A stretch of DNA of 27,830 nt, taken from the NCBI GenBank assembly GCA_964595055.1, contig CAZQOV010000023.1:1-27830 (forward strand), in the 5' to 3' direction. The DNA comes from CAYRTD01 sp964595055. Lineage in GTDB: Bacteria > Bacteroidota > Bacteroidia > Bacteroidales > GCA-2748055. The stretch's first letter is position 1, and each line of letters starts with the position of its first letter. Below are positions 24,081 to 27,830 of the stretch, piece by piece. Both the position numbers and the translations under genes were made by a program. A model generated the notes under the pieces. The model was given only the letters and a program-made list of their open reading frames with translations, had not been told where the DNA came from and ran no database searches.

Positions 24081-24389
24081 ATGGTAATCAATCTCAAAGC
24101 AAATGAAATGGTTGTAAAAGCTGCAGATGGTCTTCATATAGCGGACCAGGAGAAAATATATGGAAAATTCATTGTAACAAATCAACGTATTTATTTCATC
24201 AGTAAAGAAAACCGGTATGATTCCCATAACCGTGAGATCCTTCCGGAACATATCAGGGAGATAATTTATATTAAGGGAGAAAAGTTGTTCTCAAAAGGTT
24301 TGAATGTTGTTACACATGAAGGAGGCAATCTCAAGTTTATCATGAAAAAAAGAAATGAATTTGGAGAGCTGATCAATAAAATGTATTAA
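24081..24389 (+). CDS. Small GRAM/PH-like domain protein
   Basis: A 102-residue cytosolic protein with no signal peptide or membrane helix. The core GKFIVTNQRIYFIS (28-41) matches the GRAM/bacterial PH pattern (G-x-hydrophobic-hydrophobic-T-N-x-R-hydrophobic-hydrophobic-F). It is followed by further strands (IREIIYIKGEKLF near 58-70, NVVTHEGGNLKFIM near 75-88) and a C-terminal helix (KRNEFGELINKMY). The whole protein is one such domain. GRAM and PH-like folds bind lipids or proteins, but the ligand here is unknown. It is convergent with the LRR gene, and the two stop codons overlap in one TTAA (24386-24389). The start is ATG 24081, behind a candidate promoter. Confidence 0.75.
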   Translation: MVINLKANEMVVKAADGLHIADQEKIYGKFIVTNQRIYFISKENRYDSHNREILPEHIREIIYIKGEKLFSKGLNVVTHEGGNLKFIMKKRNEFGELINKMY

Positions 24390-25957
24390 TCTGTTTTACA
24401 GTTTCTTCTTTTTACTTTTAAGTGATAACATACATTATGGATGTCTTTCTTGTTTAAACCGGTATCGGACAGGTCAAGATATTCAATATTTTTCATTCTT
24501 TTCAGGTATTCCAGATCTTCTCTGTCTATTTTTGTATTGCTCAGGTCCAGCCACCTTATATTTGTATCTGTCAAATATTTAATTGAAGATACTTCTGTAT
24601 TTGAAAGGTCTAATCTTTCAATATTTTTATGTCCCTTGAAAATAAGATCAAGTGAAAAGTTCGTATTGCTTAGATCCAGTTCTGAAACATTTAAGAATTG
24701 TCTTGTCCTGAATTCCAAAGGCTCATCCGTAAATGCCAGTTTATCATCTATAATATCAAGGTTTTGATTTACTATCTCGTTGGAGTACTGTGGATACGCA
24801 TTCAAAACAAAATACGGAATGGCATCATAACTTCGAATGGCTGTTTTTAACTGATCCAAAATATCACCATATTGAAGCGAAATTTCTTTCAATTTTTTCC
24901 CATCACTATTTTCCGGGATTTCATTATCATCATAAACTGCAATATTATCAAGAACAGACAGGAAGTTCATTTCCGGATTCAGTGTTGTGACCATAATATC
25001 GGCCATCCTTTGCATATCCTTTATATGATTGTAGAAAGCTAAACTTCCGAATTCTATCTTTATTTTTTCATTAATTTTCCGGATTTTCTCGAGTGTTTTT
25101 TGATTATAATCTAAAATGTCTTTTTCCATTTCCTGCAATACTATTCTGTGAACCCCGGATTTTAGTTTTAATAATTCGGATTCGATACGCCTTATTTCAT
25201 CCTGAATATTATTGATTTTTTTATTCATAACAACTCTCCTTTTCTGATAAGATGAATAATAATCCCTGTACATTTTCATATATTCATCATAGTCATTTTG
25301 CTTTGTATTTTTTATCTCCTTCCTGTTCTCCAGAACTTCATGGTATTTTGACATATATTTTTCCGCCAGGCTTATATGATTTTGATAATCTGCATAATGA
25401 ATATCACATTCGCAATGGTCCTTACATTCCTTCCGGCATTTTTCATATTCATTGATAGTTTTTTCAGCTTTTTTCTGCAAAGAACTGATCTTCTTCATAT
25501 ATTTTGTCAATTCATCATTAATAGATTTTATCTTCTCTTTCCCGTCAATGACCTGGCTGTTGTAATAATTATTCAAAATACCGGAGTGCCTGCTATTCCA
25601 ATTGTTAAATTCGATAATGGTAAACCTTATTTCATTTTGCAGTTCCTCTTTTTCTAAGCCAAGGTTTCTGAAGGCACTGATTTCTTTCTGATTTTGCCTG
25701 TTCCCGTAGCTTGAAAGGTAAATCATTTTATCGTAAAAAGCCGTTTCACAATCTTTATAAATCTCTATTTCATTGTTAAGCCTGATTTCTAATTGATTTT
25801 TCAGGTGTATCAAAGAATCGTAGGGCTGAATTATAAGATCTGCCTTGGAGGATAAAGAATGAAACTCCTGTCTGATAAACTCGATACTGGTAGAAAATTG
25901 TCCTTTGGAGATAAAAAATACCATTATAAAATAAGTGAAAACAGCAATCTTCTTCAT
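24386..25957 (-). CDS. Secreted coiled-coil protein with C-terminal leucine-rich repeats
   Basis: I do not recognise this 523-residue protein as a whole. It has a signal peptide (hydrophobic 5-17, likely cleavage near G19/Q20). A long, highly charged helical region with coiled-coil character follows, about 25-330, interrupted at 174-187 by a Cys/His cluster (C174, C178, C182, C184, with H181 and H187). A middle segment (about 330-415) leads to four leucine-rich repeats, each with LDLSNT or LDLSDT, at 427, 449, 470 and 494. Such LRRs usually mediate protein binding. The likely location is periplasm or cell surface. It lies 31 nt after the MarR gene on the same strand, with a candidate operator in the gap. 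The region is more AT-rich than the housekeeping genes, consistent with accessory or transferred DNA. Confidence 0.8.
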   Translation of the reverse strand: MKKIAVFTYFIMVFFISKGQFSTSIEFIRQEFHSLSSKADLIIQPYDSLIHLKNQLEIRLNNEIEIYKDCETAFYDKMIYLSSYGNRQNQKEISAFRNLGLEKEELQNEIRFTIIEFNNWNSRHSGILNNYYNSQVIDGKEKIKSINDELTKYMKKISSLQKKAEKTINEYEKCRKECKDHCECDIHYADYQNHISLAEKYMSKYHEVLENRKEIKNTKQNDYDEYMKMYRDYYSSYQKRRVVMNKKINNIQDEIRRIESELLKLKSGVHRIVLQEMEKDILDYNQKTLEKIRKINEKIKIEFGSLAFYNHIKDMQRMADIMVTTLNPEMNFLSVLDNIAVYDDNEIPENSDGKKLKEISLQYGDILDQLKTAIRSYDAIPYFVLNAYPQYSNEIVNQNLDIIDDKLAFTDEPLEFRTRQFLNVSELDLSNTNFSLDLIFKGHKNIERLDLSNTEVSSIKYLTDTNIRWLDLSNTKIDREDLEYLKRMKNIEYLDLSDTGLNKKDIHNVCYHLKVKRRNCKTD

Positions 25958-25962
25958 AAAAT

Positions 25963-25977
25963 GTAATATATTACGTA
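25963..25977. promoter_or_regulatory. Candidate MarR operator upstream of the LRR gene
   Basis: GTAATATATTAC (25963-25974) is a perfect 12-bp palindrome. It overlaps AATATATTACGTA (25965-25977), a 13-mer found unchanged upstream of the MarR start (26440-26452). It lies 5 nt before the LRR start codon, where a bound repressor could block expression. Confidence 0.45.
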
Positions 25978-25988
25978 TATGGATAAAT

Positions 25989-26426
25989 TCAATGTATTTC
26001 GGTAACTATTTTAGCAATTCCCTGTTTTAGATTATCAAGTTCCTTATCATTCATCCTGCTGAAAAAATGATCTATGAATTGTTTCTGCCATAGTAAATTA
26101 TCTTCTCCTTCCATGAATTTCCTATGCTTTCCGGTAAGTGCTATCCGGTAAATTCTATGATCGACAGGATCATTGGCAAGCAATAAAAAACCCTTCTTCT
26201 GAAGTTCAAGAGCAATCCTTTTGGTGTTTTGCCTGGAGGTTCCAAACTTCTCTGCTGCCTCCGTAATCGTAGGCAAATGATCCTTGAATTCTTCCTGTAA
26301 TATAAGCAAAAGCATCCACTGTCTTATGGTTAAGCCAATTTTTTCTTCCACAATGCGATCAGCCTGACCCTGCCATTTCTGAGCAATCAGAATAATGCTT
26401 TCGAATATGTAAAATTTATCATTCAA
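25989..26426 (-). CDS. MarR-family winged-helix transcription regulator
   Basis: This 145-residue form starts at TTG 26426. MarR proteins are dimeric repressors that release DNA on binding small ligands or on oxidation. Helical dimerization ends flank a winged helix at about 53-100, with the recognition helix around SRQNTKRIALELQKKGF (64-80) and the wing signature DPVDHRIYRIALT (86-98). No Cys lies in the DNA-binding part. An in-frame ATG at 26504 would give 171 residues, but the extra 26 are hydrophobic and atypical, and the shared operator-like 13-mer would then be inside the gene. TTG 26426 is therefore preferred, though not certain. The ABC-F gene is upstream and the LRR gene downstream, all on the same strand. 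Confidence 0.85.
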   Translation of the reverse strand: MNDKFYIFESIILIAQKWQGQADRIVEEKIGLTIRQWMLLLILQEEFKDHLPTITEAAEKFGTSRQNTKRIALELQKKGFLLLANDPVDHRIYRIALTGKHRKFMEGEDNLLWQKQFIDHFFSRMNDKELDNLKQGIAKIVTEIH

Positions 26427-26439
26427 AATTATATTATGG

Positions 26440-26452
26440 AATATATTACGTA
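26440..26452. promoter_or_regulatory. Candidate MarR auto-operator
   Basis: AATATATTACGTA is repeated exactly at 25965-25977 before the LRR gene, in the same orientation. It contains the palindromes AATATATT and, overlapping its end, TTACGTAA (26446-26453). It lies 13 nt before the favoured TTG start of the MarR gene, a position fitting autorepression. Confidence 0.4.
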
Positions 26453-26558
26453 AATTAATGACATAATTTTTATATATCCAAGGAAAATTCAGAAAAAATA
26501 ACATTTGTATGGGATCCTGGGTGACAGATCTTAGTGAAAAAATGGAATGCTGGGGTGG

Positions 26559-27830
26559 TTAAATTCTTTCATCCAGTTCGAGCCATCTCAATGATTTCTC
26601 GTCAAGCAGTTCAATGATCACCCCTACCCTTTTGGATGCTTCCTGTAATTTTTCGAAATCACCTGTACCGGAATTCAGCAAGTCTTCAAGTTCTTTTTTT
26701 TCTTTTTCGAGCCCTTCTATTTCATGTCCAAGTAGCTCATATTCTGTCTTTTCTTTAAAGCTTAGCCTTTGCCTCACCTCCACCCTGGTCTGATCAGGTT
26801 TTGGTGTCAGGGATTCTTCCTGTTTTCGCTTTGCTTTTTTTGTTGATTCCTTGAATTTCTTTTCCTCCTTGTATTTCTGATATGAGCCGTAGAAATCGCT
26901 TATTTCTCCTTCCCCTTTAAAAATAAAAAGATGTTCGGTAAGCTTATCCAGGAAGAAACGATCATGAGATACTATGACAAGACAGCCCTTAAATTCAGAG
27001 AGAAATTGCTCAAGAACATTAAGGGTTATTAGATCCAGGTCGTTGGTGGGCTCGTCGAGTATAAGAAAATTCGGATTCTTCATAAGCACGGTAAGAAGAT
27101 AAAGCCTTCGTTTTTCTCCGCCGCTGAGTGTTATAATTTTAGAATGTTGCATTTCGGGGGAAAAAAGGAACAACTGTAAAAACTGCGATGCACTGAGAAC
27201 AGATCCGGATCCTGTTGGGATAACTTCAGCAATCTCTTTCACGGCATCAATCACCCGCTTATTTTCATCAAAGTGAATTCCCTCCTGCCGGTAATATCCG
27301 ATGATTACAGTTTGTCCATACTCAATGATTCCCTCGTCAGGTTTAAGAGATCCGGCAATCAAATTCAAAAAACTTGTCTTACCGGTACCATTTTTCCCAA
27401 TGATCCCGATTCTCTCTCCTTTCCTGAATTTATACGAAAAATGATCCGTGATCACAAAATCATCAAACTTTTTGGTCAACTGATGAATATCAATGATTTT
27501 GGATCCCAGTCTGTTCATGTTTACATCCAGCTGAAGCGTTCCATTTTCCTTTTTCAGTGAAGCTTTTCTTTGTACTTCATGGAATTTATCCATCCGGCTT
27601 TTAGACTTGGTTCCCCTGGCCTTTGGCATTCGCCGAATCCAGTCCAATTCATTTCGTAAATACCGGGCTGCTTTTTGAATTTCTCTGGCCTCAATCAACT
27701 CCCTTTCGGCTTTTTTCTGCAGGTAGTATTCATAGTTACCTTCATAGCGGTATAAATTCTGACCACTCAATTCAATAATATGTGTGCATATCCGATCCAG
27801 GAAGTACCGATCATGAGTCACCATTAAAAA
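26559..27830 (-). CDS. ABC-F family ATPase, Uup-like (5' end outside the window)
   Basis: The gene is cut by the window edge. 423 residues are visible, beginning in the H-loop of the first ABC domain (FLMVTHDRYFLD). The inter-domain linker (about visible residues 35-100) is rich in basic residues (PKARGTKSKSRMDK), as expected for the arm that touches tRNA on the ribosome. The second ABC domain has Walker A GKNGTGKT (visible 145-152), signature LSGGEKRR (235-242), Walker B with DEPTND (259-264) and H-loop SHDRFF (288-293). A charged coiled-coil C-terminal extension (about 325-423) resembles Uup more than EttA. ABC-F proteins have no membrane domains and act on translating ribosomes or, for Uup, in DNA transactions and ribosome rescue. 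Confidence 0.92.
   Translation of the reverse strand, partial: FLMVTHDRYFLDRICTHIIELSGQNLYRYEGNYEYYLQKKAERELIEAREIQKAARYLRNELDWIRRMPKARGTKSKSRMDKFHEVQRKASLKKENGTLQLDVNMNRLGSKIIDIHQLTKKFDDFVITDHFSYKFRKGERIGIIGKNGTGKTSFLNLIAGSLKPDEGIIEYGQTVIIGYYRQEGIHFDENKRVIDAVKEIAEVIPTGSGSVLSASQFLQLFLFSPEMQHSKIITLSGGEKRRLYLLTVLMKNPNFLILDEPTNDLDLITLNVLEQFLSEFKGCLVIVSHDRFFLDKLTEHLFIFKGEGEISDFYGSYQKYKEEKKFKESTKKAKRKQEESLTPKPDQTRVEVRQRLSFKEKTEYELLGHEIEGLEKEKKELEDLLNSGTGDFEKLQEASKRVGVIIELLDEKSLRWLELDERI

Overview
The window reads as a draft-assembly scaffold from a member of the Bacteroidota (Bacteroidetes). Four observations point that way. Start codons lack Shine-Dalgarno sequences and sit behind A-rich leaders. 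Several genes carry promoters of the Bacteroidota type (TTG, about 20 nt, TAnnTTTG). The block cinA / rpmB-rpmG-DUF4295 / ftsY / rimO is, as I recall, conserved in this phylum, and so is the clpC / gyrA / TPR neighbourhood. Exported proteins have short signal peptides ending in AQ or lipoboxes. A run of exactly 100 N (16747-16846) marks a scaffold join.

Layout. 77-5081 (minus strand) is a signalling cluster of two operons. A membrane PAS-PAS histidine kinase of the NarX/DegS class is followed by its NarL/LuxR response regulator. After a striking 69-bp perfect palindrome comes a soluble PAS-PAS hybrid kinase whose own receiver domain has lost its catalytic residues, followed by an intact stand-alone receiver. 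5310-10605 (plus) holds sucD, a SIR2-family deacylase, a FabG-type reductase, a TPR lipoprotein and an M48 membrane protease. 10723-12241 (minus) holds lipoprotein MsrB and an EamA transporter. 12321-16728 (plus) is the translation and targeting block: cinA, rpmB, rpmG, a 50-residue DUF4295 gene, ftsY and rimO. After the gap come clpC (minus) and, divergently, gyrA and a secreted TPR protein. 24081-27830 is less conserved. It has a GRAM/PH-like small protein convergent with a minus-strand run of an ABC-F ATPase (cut by the window edge), a MarR regulator and an unfamiliar secreted coiled-coil plus leucine-rich-repeat protein.

Most of the window is housekeeping. The parts with most novelty are: the MarR/LRR pair, which share an identical 13-nt candidate operator just upstream of each start; the LRR protein itself, with a CxxxCxxxCxC cluster in a coiled coil; the double-unit palindrome at 2643-2711; the hybrid kinase with a dead receiver beside a live single-domain receiver; a sirtuin that has replaced one zinc cysteine by Asp; and heptanucleotide-periodic repeats between the sirtuin and fabG. 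I found no CRISPR array, transposase, phage gene, rRNA or tRNA. All family assignments rest on reading motifs by eye, with no database search.
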